NCBI GenBank assembly: GCA_003164375.1
Contig: PLTE01000315.1
Location: 1 to 12,923, forward strand
Reading direction: 5' to 3'
Source: Hyphomicrobiales bacterium
GTDB taxonomy: Bacteria > Pseudomonadota > Alphaproteobacteria > Rhizobiales > Xanthobacteraceae
DNA: 12,923 bases
Below are positions 6,253 to 12,837 of the stretch, in pieces. Numbering within the stretch: position 1 is the first letter of the stretch; each line of letters opens with the position of its first letter. The notes beneath the pieces are model-generated. The model saw only the letters and a list, made by a program, of their open reading frames with translations, was not told the origin of the DNA and ran no database searches. Both the position numbers and the translations under genes were made by a program.

Positions 6253-7041
6253 ATGACCGCCTGGGACGCATTGGCGACGCGACGCTCGGGCGTTCCGGTG
6301 TTTGCGCCGGGTCATGTCTGGCTCGCCGGCGCCGGCCCGGGCGATCCGGGCCTGCTGACGCTCGATGCGCTGGCCGGCCTCGCCCAGGCCGATGTCGTTG
6401 TGCATGACGCGCTGGTCGATCGCCGGGTGCTGGCGCTGGCCGGCGCAGGAGCGCGGTTGGAATTTGCCGGCAAGCGTGGCGGTAAGCCTTCGATAGATCA
6501 GGCGGATATCAGCGAGCGACTGGTCGCGCTCGCCCGCGGCGGGGAGCGCGTGTTGCGACTCAAAGGCGGCGATCCTTTCGTGTTCGGGCGCGGCGGCGAG
6601 GAAGCGATGGTGCTTGCGGCCGCGGGCGTACCGTTCCGCGTCATTCCCGGCATCACCGCAGGCCTTGCGGCGCTCGCCGCGGCGGCCATCCCGGCGACGC
6701 TGCGCGGCGTCAATCGCGCCGTCATTTTCGCGGCCGGGCACGGCGCCGACGAAGATTTCGACTGGGCGCCGCTCGCCCGCACCGGGCAGCCGATCGTGCT
6801 CTATATGGTGATGCACAATCTGGAGCGGATCGCCGCCGCATTGATGACGGCGGGCCTTCCCGGCGCGACACCGGCTGCCGTGATTGCTGCGGCGACCACG
6901 CCGCAACAGCGCGTGCTGGTTTCCACACTTGCGGAACTTCCCGCAGCCGCATGCGAGCACAATTTCGAGCCACCGGCGATCGTCGTCATCGGCGACATCG
7001 TAAAAATGCGCGGCGAGCTGATCGGCGGAGATAAACCTTGA
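6253..7041 (+). CDS. cobA: Uroporphyrinogen-III C-methyltransferase CobA (SUMT)
   Basis: CobA transfers two methyl groups from SAM to C-2 and C-7 of uroporphyrinogen III, giving precorrin-2. This commits tetrapyrrole flux to cobalamin or siroheme. The 262-residue product shows VWLAGAGPGDPGLLTLDAL (22-40), VVVHDALVD (48-56), FAGKRGGKPSIDQADI (71-86), RLKGGDPFVFGRGGEEAMVL (102-121), PGITAGLAALAAAAIPATLRG (132-152), and YMVMHNLERIAAAL, all standard SUMT motifs. It is a stand-alone methylase without the CysG dehydrogenase/ferrochelatase part. ATG 6253 follows GGGGG (6242-6246), which partly lies in a stem-loop. The stop overlaps the cobB start, so first-step and later-step enzymes are coupled. 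The N-terminus before GHVW (20 residues) is variable in this family and the exact start is less certain. Confidence 0.96.
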   Translation: MTAWDALATRRSGVPVFAPGHVWLAGAGPGDPGLLTLDALAGLAQADVVVHDALVDRRVLALAGAGARLEFAGKRGGKPSIDQADISERLVALARGGERVLRLKGGDPFVFGRGGEEAMVLAAAGVPFRVIPGITAGLAALAAAAIPATLRGVNRAVIFAAGHGADEDFDWAPLARTGQPIVLYMVMHNLERIAAALMTAGLPGATPAAVIAAATTPQQRVLVSTLAELPAAACEHNFEPPAIVVIGDIVKMRGELIGGDKP

Positions 7042-8357
7042 CCGCGCGGGGGATCATCATCGCCGCGCCGCATTCCGGCGCCGGCAAGACCACCGTGACA
7101 CTCGCTGTCCTGGCGGCGCTGACCCGGCGCGGACTTTCCGTGCGCGCGGCCAAAGCCGGACCGGATTACATCGATCCGGCGTATCATGCCGCGGCCATTG
7201 GCTCGCCGAGCGTGAACCTCGACAGCTGGGCCATGCCGGGATCGCTGCTCGATTATTTGGCGGCACAGGCGGCCGATGGCGCCGATATCTTTATCATCGA
7301 AGGCGTCATGGGCCTGTTCGACGGCGCGGCCGGCACCGCCGGCCAACGCGGCGCGACGGCCGATCTTGCGGCGCGTTTCGGTCTGCCGGTCGTACTGGTG
7401 CTTGACGTGTCGCGGCAGGCGCAGTCGGCGGCCGCCGTGGTGCGGGGTTTCGCCTCTCATGATCCCGCCGTGCAAATCGCCGGCGTCATTCTCAATCGCG
7501 TCGCCAGCGAACGCCATCGCGCCCTTGTCGCCGACGCCATCGAAGCGCTCGGCATTGCCGTGCTCGGCGCGGTGCCGCGCGAGGCGACGCTCGCTTTGCC
7601 GGAGCGCCATCTCGGCCTGGTCCAGGCCGGCGAGCATGCCGATCTCGACGCGCTCTTGGCTCGCCTCGCGGCAATGGCCGCACGGCATATCGATCTCAAC
7701 GCCATTGTTATCGCCGCCGCACCGCTCGGGGCCGCTGGTAGTGCGAACCGCACCGCGGCGCTGCCGCCGCCCGGTCAGCGCATCGCGCTTGCCAGCGATC
7801 GGGCGTTCACCTTCGCCTATCCGCATCTCGTCAATGCCTGGCGCAGTGCCGGTGCCGAAATCATGGCGTTCTCGCCGCTTGCCGACGAGCCGCCACCCGA
7901 AAGCGCCGACAGCTGCTGGCTGCCGGGCGGCTATCCGGAATTGCACGCCGATGCGCTCGCCGCGGCGCGGCGGTTTGCCGACGGGCTGCGGCAATTTTCG
8001 CAAACGCGGCCGGTGCACGGCGAGTGCGGCGGCTATATGGTTTTGGGCGCGAGCCTCGAAGATGCCGCAGGAATTAGTCACGCCATGACTGGACTGCTCG
8101 GTCACGCAACGAGCTTCGCCAAACGCAAATTGCATCTCGGCTACCGCAGCGCGCGGCTGTTGTCCGACAGCGTGCTCGGCGGCAAGGGCGCGGTCCTGCG
8201 CGGCCACGAATTCCATTACGCTTCCCTCACCGCCGCAGGCAACGATGAAGCTTTCGCGGAGCTCTGCGACGCTGAAGGCAGCACGCTCGGCAAGACCGGC
8301 GGCCGCCGCGGCCGCGTCACCGGCACGTTCTTTCACGCCATAGCGACGGCGGTCTAG
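7038..8357 (+). CDS. cobB: Hydrogenobyrinic acid a,c-diamide synthase CobB
   Basis: CobB uses ATP and glutamine to amidate the a and c acetate side chains of hydrogenobyrinic acid, producing the substrate of cobaltochelatase. The 439-residue product has the two-part family layout. The N-terminal synthetase (about 1-230) shows P-loop PHSGAGKTTVT (11-21), KAGPDYIDPAYH (39-50), IEGVMGLFDG (87-96) and VLVLDVSRQAQSAAAVV. The C-terminal class I-like glutamine amidotransferase (about 247-439) shows LPGGYPELHADAL and VHGECGGYMVLG (326-337), with Cys330 as the nucleophile. It starts at TTG 7038, overlapping the cobA stop (TTGA), with GGAG (7027-7030) seven bases before it, so the rare start is well supported. 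Amidation of hydrogenobyrinate, rather than cobyrinate (CbiA), is inferred from the CobG-type context. Confidence 0.95.
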   Translation: MTARGIIIAAPHSGAGKTTVTLAVLAALTRRGLSVRAAKAGPDYIDPAYHAAAIGSPSVNLDSWAMPGSLLDYLAAQAADGADIFIIEGVMGLFDGAAGTAGQRGATADLAARFGLPVVLVLDVSRQAQSAAAVVRGFASHDPAVQIAGVILNRVASERHRALVADAIEALGIAVLGAVPREATLALPERHLGLVQAGEHADLDALLARLAAMAARHIDLNAIVIAAAPLGAAGSANRTAALPPPGQRIALASDRAFTFAYPHLVNAWRSAGAEIMAFSPLADEPPPESADSCWLPGGYPELHADALAAARRFADGLRQFSQTRPVHGECGGYMVLGASLEDAAGISHAMTGLLGHATSFAKRKLHLGYRSARLLSDSVLGGKGAVLRGHEFHYASLTAAGNDEAFAELCDAEGSTLGKTGGRRGRVTGTFFHAIATAV

Positions 8358-8367
8358 TTTTTCATTT

Positions 8368-8416
8368 GCGCATGATCTTTTCGAAAAACCGGTTTCCACT
8401 TTTTCGGATCATGCGC
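8368..8416. repeat. Palindromic Rhizobiales-type intergenic repeat, likely bidirectional terminator between cobB and cobT
   Basis: Perfect outer arms GCGCATGATC (8368-8377) and GATCATGCGC (8407-8416) enclose a second pair, CGAAAAA (8382-8388) and TTTTTCG (8400-8406), with a TTTT bulge and loop CCGGTTTCCAC. I recognise this GCATGATC...AAACCGG...GATCATGC element from memory as a common dispersed palindrome in Bradyrhizobium-like genomes. It sits 10 bases after the cobB stop, and its right end touches the last base of the cobT stop. The convergent setting fits a two-way terminator, with T-rich sequence in and before the stem. Repeat status is recognition, not computed; only one copy is in this window. 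Confidence 0.75.
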
Positions 8417-9462
8417 TAGCCCGCGGCCTTCGGCTCGGCTGCATCGTCCGGCTTATCCGACACGCCGGCCTCGGCAAACGTCGCCATGCCGGTATGACAA
8501 GCGAGCGCCGCGCGCAGCAGCAAGAGCGCCACCGCAGCGCCGGAGGCTTCGCCGAGCCGCATGTTGAGATCGACGAGCGGCACGAGGTCGAGTTCTTCCA
8601 GCAACATCTTATGCCCGGCTTCGGCCGAGACGTGGCCGGCGGTCGCGTGCGACAGCGTGTCGGCCCGCAGCTTCTTGAGCGGCGCGACGGCTGCGGTGCA
8701 AACGAAACCGTCGAGCAGAACCGGAATGCGCTGCCGCCGCGCCGCCAAGGTGGCGCCGAGAATGGCGGCAAGCTCGCGGCCGCCGAAGGCTGCGGCGATG
8801 GCGAGCGGATCGTGCAGCAAACCGGCATGGCGCACGAGCGCCTGATCGATCACCGCGCGCTTACGCGCCAAGCCCTCTTCGTCGACGCCGGTGCCGCGGC
8901 CGGCCCAGCGCGCGCCGCCGCCGCCGAACAAAGCCGCAGCGATGGCGGCCGCCGCCGTGGTATTGCCGATGCCCATTTCACCGAGACAGACAAGATCGGC
9001 GTCCGGCGAGACGGCCTCATAACCTGCCGTCACCGCGGCGATGAATTCGCTCTCTGTGAGCGCCGGCGTTTTGGTGAAATCCGCGGTCGGCAGGTCGAGC
9101 GACAGCGGAATGACACGCAATTTGGCGCCGCCGGTGCGGGCGAGTTGATTGATTGCCGCGCCGCCGGAAGCGAAATTCGCCACCATCTGCGCCGTGACTT
9201 CAGCCGGATAGGCCGACACGCCGAGCTTGGTGACGCCGTGATTGCCGGCGAACACCAGAATTTCGACCTGCTCCAGTCGCGGCGGCGCATGGCCCTGCCA
9301 ATGCGCCAGCCAGGCGACCAGATCCTCGAGCCGGCCGAGGCTTTTCGGCGGCTTGGTCAGCGTCGCCTCGCGCTGGGCCACCGCAGAACTCGCGGCGGGA
9401 TGCCCGCTCGGCAGGTCGAGACAGACGGCGCGCAGATCGGAAAATGAGGTAAAGCTCGTCAT
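8416..9462 (-). CDS. cobT: Nicotinate-nucleotide--dimethylbenzimidazole phosphoribosyltransferase CobT (CobU in P. denitrificans naming)
   Basis: CobT transfers phosphoribose from nicotinate mononucleotide to 5,6-dimethylbenzimidazole, making alpha-ribazole-5'-phosphate for the lower loop of cobalamin. The 348-residue product has the family motifs: TKPPKSLGRLEDLVAWLA (36-53), FAGNHGVTKLGVSAYPAEVTAQMV (71-94, in parts), NFASGGAAINQLAR (96-109), LGEMGIGNTTAAAAI (160-174), GRGTGVDEEGLARK (188-201), FGGRELAAILGA (226-237), LLDGFVCTAAVAP (249-261), EAGHKMLLEELDL (281-293) and MRLGEASGAAVALLLLRAA (301-319), with Glu305 at the place of the catalytic glutamate. ATG 9462 fits the family length; in-frame sequence up to 9528 is not family-like. 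No strong ribosome-binding site is visible. It is convergent with cobB, separated by the palindromic repeat, and divergent from cobS, its functional partner. Confidence 0.96.
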   Translation of the reverse strand: MTSFTSFSDLRAVCLDLPSGHPAASSAVAQREATLTKPPKSLGRLEDLVAWLAHWQGHAPPRLEQVEILVFAGNHGVTKLGVSAYPAEVTAQMVANFASGGAAINQLARTGGAKLRVIPLSLDLPTADFTKTPALTESEFIAAVTAGYEAVSPDADLVCLGEMGIGNTTAAAAIAAALFGGGGARWAGRGTGVDEEGLARKRAVIDQALVRHAGLLHDPLAIAAAFGGRELAAILGATLAARRQRIPVLLDGFVCTAAVAPLKKLRADTLSHATAGHVSAEAGHKMLLEELDLVPLVDLNMRLGEASGAAVALLLLRAALACHTGMATFAEAGVSDKPDDAAEPKAAG

Positions 9463-9481
9463 ACTGATGTGCTTTCGTTCG

Positions 9482-9496
9482 GGCAGGGAGCCTGCC
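9482..9496. promoter_or_regulatory. Perfect inverted repeat in the cobT/cobS divergent region
   Basis: GGCAGG (9482-9487), GAG spacer, CCTGCC (9491-9496): six perfectly paired bases within the 84-base gap between the divergent cobT and cobS starts. It lies 19 bases upstream of the cobT ATG and 50 upstream of cobS. It resembles an operator or a short leader hairpin. The stem also resembles the B12-box of cobalamin riboswitches, but the loop does not, and the rest of the riboswitch would fall in cobT coding DNA. Function unknown. Confidence 0.3.
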
Positions 9497-9546
9497 AAAC
9501 TGTAGCAAAGCCGCGGCAATACGGCCACTGCGCTCGGCGTGATTCG

Positions 9547-10317
9547 ATGATGACGATTTCCCCCGACTGGCTAAAGGCGCGCGCCGGAGAAATCACGGCG
9601 AGTCTTGTCTTCTGCACGCGCCTGCCGCTGCCGCGCGCGGCCCCGCTCGACGGCGGCGCGCTCGCCAAAGCGGCCTGGGCCTTCCCGATCGCCGGTATTG
9701 TCGTCGGCCTGATCGGCGCGATCGTATATGGCATCGCCCATCGCGTCGGATTTGCGCCATGGCCGGCCGCAGCGCTCGCCGTTGCCGCGACGCTGTTGGC
9801 GACCGGCTGCCTGCACGAGGACGGCCTCGCCGATACCGCGGACGGCTTCGGCGGCGGCAAGACGCGCGAACAAAAACTCGACATCATGCGCGACAGCCGC
9901 ATCGGCACATACGGCGTTTGCGCGCTCGTGCTGGCGCTGTTGCTTCGCGTCGCCGTATTGGCGAGCCTGCCGAACGCGCATCTGGTGGTCTGGGCACTCC
10001 TCGCCTCGCACACCGCCGCGCGCGCGACGATGCCGGTGCTGATGTTTCTGTTGCCGCCGGCGCGTAGCGACGGCTTGTCGTTTAACGCCGGCCATCCGCC
10101 GGGCGCAGGCGTCGCCGCAGCGGCGACAATCGGCTTTGTCATCCTCGCGCTCTGCCTGCATCCCGGGCGCGGCCTGTTGGCGCTGATTTGTCTCGGCGTT
10201 GTTATTGTGCTGACGGCGTGGCTGAGCAGCAGCCAGATCGAGGGCCAGACCGGCGACGTGCTGGGCGGGCTCGAGCAGGTCAGCGAAATCGTTGTGCTCC
10301 TCGTCGCACTAGGCTGA
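9547..10317 (+). CDS. cobS: Adenosylcobinamide-GDP ribazoletransferase CobS (CobV in P. denitrificans naming)
   Basis: CobS is the inner-membrane cobalamin synthase that joins adenosylcobinamide-GDP to alpha-ribazole or its phosphate, closing the lower loop. The 256-residue product shows FCTRLPLP (22-29), the Mg-binding signature CLHEDGLADTADGFGGGK (88-105, three Asp and one Glu), LDIMRDSRIGTYGV (111-124), and the C-terminal GQTGDVLGGLEQVSEI (233-248). Hydrophobic spans near residues 41-62, 73-89, 121-141, 145-165, 186-204, 208-226 and 246-255 fit a polytopic membrane protein. ATG 9547 and ATG 9550 are adjacent; no Shine-Dalgarno sequence stands out. It is divergent from cobT, which makes its alpha-ribazole phosphate substrate. 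The stop is two bases from the stop of the convergent downstream oxidoreductase. Confidence 0.95.
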   Translation: MMTISPDWLKARAGEITASLVFCTRLPLPRAAPLDGGALAKAAWAFPIAGIVVGLIGAIVYGIAHRVGFAPWPAAALAVAATLLATGCLHEDGLADTADGFGGGKTREQKLDIMRDSRIGTYGVCALVLALLLRVAVLASLPNAHLVVWALLASHTAARATMPVLMFLLPPARSDGLSFNAGHPPGAGVAAAATIGFVILALCLHPGRGLLALICLGVVIVLTAWLSSSQIEGQTGDVLGGLEQVSEIVVLLVALG

Positions 10318-10319
10318 TC

Positions 10320-11435
10320 CTACGCCGCGACGCGGTCATCGCCCGGCTCAAGCGGCAGCTTCACCGGCTGTTTGAGCTTGGCCGAGAGATCGAGCGCTTT
10401 GGTCAACATCAACCGGTTATGCGCTTCCGCCGCGGTCGCGGCCTGGGTCGGCAGGCCGAGCGACACCCGGTTGAGGAACGACACGGTCTCCTCCGCCATC
10501 GGGCCGCGCAATTCGCCGAGCGCCATGTCGCCGGGCGGGTACGAGCCCATGAAATCGACCAGCCGGCTGGAGTCCGGCGCGTAGCCCTCGCTCTGCGGTG
10601 CCGAGACCGCAAGCACGATGTCGCGATGGGTATCGTCGATGGTGAGCACGCCGTGGGTGCCATTGATGCCGACTTCGAGGCTGTACACCGCGCCCGGCCA
10701 GGTCACCGGCAGCGCCCAGGATATGCTGAGATTGTGCACCGTGCCATCGGAGAACATGATCATGCCGGCGGTGGCGTCGATGCCCTGGTAAAGCGGCCCC
10801 AATACCGCATCCACGGAACGCGCGTAGCATTCGACCGGCGTTTTCTTTTCCAGATACCACATGACGATGTCGAGCGCGTGGGTGCCGGAGATCACCATGG
10901 GCGAGATGGTCGAGGGATCGTTGGTGCGCTTGTAATTGTCGATGGCGACGAGACGATTCATGAACGCGCGCGAGGTCACCAGCGTCACGTCACCGAGCGC
11001 GCCGGTGCGCACCTTTTCCTTGGCGCCGAGCCATTTGCGGCGGAACCGCTGGGTGTAGCCGACCACCGCGTCGAGCTTGGCGTCGGTGATCGCCTTGAGC
11101 ACGCGGGCGGACTGGGCGAGATCGGTGGCGAGCGGCTTTTCGATCAGCATCGGCACGCCGCGCTCGACCGTGGCCAGAACCGGATCGACGTGCAGATGCT
11201 CGTCGGTGGCGATAATGGCGCAGGTGACTTCCGGCCGCGCCAGCAATTCGCGGTGGCTGGTGGTGATGAAGTCGGCGCCGATGCGCGCGCCGACGTCGCC
11301 GCCGCGATTGTGATTGAGCTCGGCGATGCCGATCCACTCCACCGCGGGATGGCGCGCCGCCACTTCGCCGCGAAACAGCCCGACGCGGCCGGCGCCGATG
11401 ATGGCGAGGCCTACGCCTTTCGCGCTCTTTTTCAT
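10320..11435 (-). CDS. Gfo/Idh/MocA-family NAD(P)-dependent oxidoreductase
   Basis: A 371-residue protein of the Gfo/Idh/MocA family, which includes glucose-fructose oxidoreductase and inositol 2-dehydrogenase. The substrate cannot be named from sequence. An N-terminal Rossmann domain begins LAIIGAGRVGLFRG (10-23); Glu39, at the end of the second strand, favours NAD over NADP by family rule. MLIEKPLATD (96-105) holds the conserved EKP lysine, Lys100. GYTQRF (126-131) and ISGTHALDIVMW (182-193, with Asp189 and the likely catalytic His186) follow in the C-terminal alpha/beta domain. Length is typical. No strong ribosome-binding site precedes ATG 11435. It lies 118 bases downstream of a related minus-strand oxidoreductase, with a hairpin repeat between them, and its TAG is two bases from the cobS stop. 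Nothing links it to corrin synthesis beyond position. Confidence 0.85.
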   Translation of the reverse strand: MKKSAKGVGLAIIGAGRVGLFRGEVAARHPAVEWIGIAELNHNRGGDVGARIGADFITTSHRELLARPEVTCAIIATDEHLHVDPVLATVERGVPMLIEKPLATDLAQSARVLKAITDAKLDAVVGYTQRFRRKWLGAKEKVRTGALGDVTLVTSRAFMNRLVAIDNYKRTNDPSTISPMVISGTHALDIVMWYLEKKTPVECYARSVDAVLGPLYQGIDATAGMIMFSDGTVHNLSISWALPVTWPGAVYSLEVGINGTHGVLTIDDTHRDIVLAVSAPQSEGYAPDSSRLVDFMGSYPPGDMALGELRGPMAEETVSFLNRVSLGLPTQAATAAEAHNRLMLTKALDLSAKLKQPVKLPLEPGDDRVAA

Positions 11436-11448
11436 GGCGAACCCAAGT

Positions 11449-11529
11449 CGTCATTGCGAGGAGTGAAGCGACGAAGCAATCCAGCTCTGTGCCGCCCGCT
11501 GGATTGCTTCGCTACCGCTCGCAATGACG
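11449..11529. repeat. Hairpin repeat, copy 1 (GTCATTGCGAGG...GGATTGCTTCG family)
   Basis: The left arm 11449-11484 starts CGTCATTGCGAGGAG and ends GAAGCAATCCAG. The right arm 11499-11529 is its near-complement, from CTGGATTGCTTCGC to CGCAATGACG, with a 14-base loop. A second copy in the same orientation lies at 12745-12837. I recognise this palindrome from memory as a frequent dispersed intergenic element in Rhizobiales and other bacteria. It fills most of the 118-base gap between the two oxidoreductase genes and may attenuate or terminate transcription between them, though it has no strong T-run. It carries no coding sequence of its own. Confidence 0.85.
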
Positions 11530-11553
11530 AAACTGCTAAATCGCCGCCTGCAC

Positions 11554-12645
11554 TCATACGTTCAATCCCGCGCGGTTTTTCTGTTTCAGCTCGGCAATCC
11601 CCGAAATCGTTTCGTTGGTGAGCGGCAGATCGACCGGCTCGCCGCGATCGGCGGAGAGATCCGCCGCACTATAGGTCTCCATGACGCGGCGCGCGCTTTC
11701 CGGGGTCACCATCACGGCGGTGTCGCGGATGCAGGCTTCGAGGAAATGGATGGTCTCCGGCGCCATGCCGCCGGCGAAGACATTGTCGACCCACTCGCCT
11801 GGCATGGTCGACATCGGAAATTCCTGACCGCGCTTGGCGGTATTAAGCCAATTGTCGCGCTGGGTGTCGTCGAGGAACAGCGAGCCCTCGGTGCCGGTGA
11901 TCTCGATCCAGGTCGCGCAATAATTCGGATAGCTCGGCGGCAGGTTCCAGCCGCCGCCGATCATCACCACCACGCCGTTGTCCATGGTCACGGTGGTGAA
12001 CATGACATCGTGCGAGCCGTTGATCGGCTTCATATAGCCAAAGGCGCCTTGGCTGTAGACGCGAACCGGCTTTGCCGGCTCGAGGAGCCAGAACACGAAA
12101 TCGAGATCGTGGGTCGATTCCATCACCACCGGCGACAGCCGCACCCGGCTCGCGATCTTCTTGCCGAGTTCGCGCGACAGATGGCGGCTGACCAGCACTG
12201 AAACCACATTGCCGAGCGTGCCGTCGGTGATTTTCTTTTTGGCGAAGGCCACCTTGGGATTGAAGCGCTGCGAATAGCCGATGGTGAATTTCAGATTGTT
12301 GCGCTTCGATAATTGAATGAGCTCGTCGGCTTCCCACAATTCGAGCGCGATCGGCTTCTCCAGCATCACGTTCTTGCCGGATTTGAGGCAGTCGCGCGCG
12401 ATCGGATAGTGGTTCGCCTCGGGCGTGGTGGAGACATAGACGACGCGGATATTGTCGTTCTTGATGATGTCCTGATAGTCGAGCGTGGCGGTCGCCGGCT
12501 TGTATAGATTCTTCACCTCGGCGAGCCGGTCCGGCCTGATCTCGCAAAGGTGCAACTTGTCGACCAGCGCGGTGCGCGACAGCGTATCCGCCCGCGTGCC
12601 GCCGACCCATCCGACGCCGATCACCGCTGCTTCAACTATTCTCAC
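11554..12645 (-). CDS. Gfo/Idh/MocA-family oxidoreductase, related to the downstream neighbour
   Basis: A 363-residue member of the Gfo/Idh/MocA family; substrate unknown. It shows a Rossmann start AAVIGVGWVGGTRADTL (6-22), acidic Glu35 at the end of strand two, VYVSTTPEANHYPIARDCL (69-87), MLEKPIALELWEADELI (94-110) with the EKP lysine Lys97, GYSQRFNPKVAFAKK (123-137), ESTHDLDFVFWLL (176-188) with His179 and Asp182, and a C-terminal sheet domain. GTG 12645 is preceded by AAGGAA (12658-12653), seven bases away, and puts the Rossmann strand at the expected distance from the N-terminus. The open frame runs further up to 12801, but that extension reads through a hairpin repeat and is not family-like. 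Segments such as YSQRF and STHDLD align with YTQRF and GTHALD of the neighbour, so the two are paralogues, though clearly diverged. Confidence 0.87.
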   Translation of the reverse strand: MRIVEAAVIGVGWVGGTRADTLSRTALVDKLHLCEIRPDRLAEVKNLYKPATATLDYQDIIKNDNIRVVYVSTTPEANHYPIARDCLKSGKNVMLEKPIALELWEADELIQLSKRNNLKFTIGYSQRFNPKVAFAKKKITDGTLGNVVSVLVSRHLSRELGKKIASRVRLSPVVMESTHDLDFVFWLLEPAKPVRVYSQGAFGYMKPINGSHDVMFTTVTMDNGVVVMIGGGWNLPPSYPNYCATWIEITGTEGSLFLDDTQRDNWLNTAKRGQEFPMSTMPGEWVDNVFAGGMAPETIHFLEACIRDTAVMVTPESARRVMETYSAADLSADRGEPVDLPLTNETISGIAELKQKNRAGLNV

Positions 12646-12675
12646 TGAGCATTTCCTTGTGTTTTGCGCGGGTGG

Positions 12676-12705
12676 ATAAAAACCATGACGGGGCGGGAGG
12701 CGCAA
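12676..12705 (-). promoter_or_regulatory. Possible sigma70-like promoter for the oxidoreductase gene pair
   Basis: On the minus strand TTGCGC (12705-12700) is followed after 18 bases by TTTTAT (12681-12676), about 30 bases before the GTG start at 12645. This is a weak match to -35/-10 elements in an otherwise GC-rich leader. The T-rich tract is the only AT-rich patch in the right place. Inference only; no start-site evidence exists in the sequence. Confidence 0.2.
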
Positions 12706-12744
12706 TGATTTATCGGCCGACGTGACGGGGTGTCTCGTTACCGC

Positions 12745-12837
12745 CGTCATTGCGAGGAGCAACGCGACGAAGCAATCCAGAACGGTCTCACCGCCGCGCA
12801 AGCCGGCCTGGATTGCTTCGCTGCGCTCGCAATGACG
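12745..12837. repeat. Hairpin repeat, copy 2 (GTCATTGCGAGG...GGATTGCTTCG family)
   Basis: The left arm 12745-12780 (CGTCATTGCGAGGAGCAACG... to CAATCCAG) and right arm 12808-12837 (CTGGATTGCTTCGC to CGCAATGACG) form a long stem around a 27-base GC-rich loop. The arms are nearly identical to copy 1 at 11449-11529 and in the same orientation, while the loops are unrelated in sequence and length. It lies about 100 bases upstream of the first oxidoreductase gene, so the two copies bracket that gene. This looks like a dispersed REP- or MITE-like palindrome; no transposase is nearby. Confidence 0.85.

Noticed and set aside
5069..6256. 395-codon plus-strand open frame opposite cbiD
   Set aside because: It is antisense to a full set of CbiD motifs, is very rich in Arg, Gly and Ala as expected for a GC-rich shadow frame, and shows no family motif.
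6801..8399. 532-codon minus-strand open frame opposite cobA/cobB
   Set aside because: It is a shadow of cobB, whose P-loop and amidotransferase motifs are clear. The composition is Arg/Gly/Ala-rich without recognisable domains.
9280..9497. Full cobalamin riboswitch upstream of cobS ending at the B12-box-like palindrome
   Set aside because: The upstream part would be cobT coding sequence, I could not find the conserved core blocks there, and GCCACTG lies on the wrong side of the box.
10188..11621. 477-codon plus-strand open frame opposite the first oxidoreductase
   Set aside because: It runs through the cobS end, antisense of the oxidoreductase and the hairpin repeat, and its product has no recognisable domain.
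12646..12801. N-terminal extension of the second oxidoreductase up to 12801
   Set aside because: The extra 52 residues read through the hairpin repeat and leader and are not family-like. GTG 12645 has a proper ribosome-binding site and gives the normal Rossmann start.
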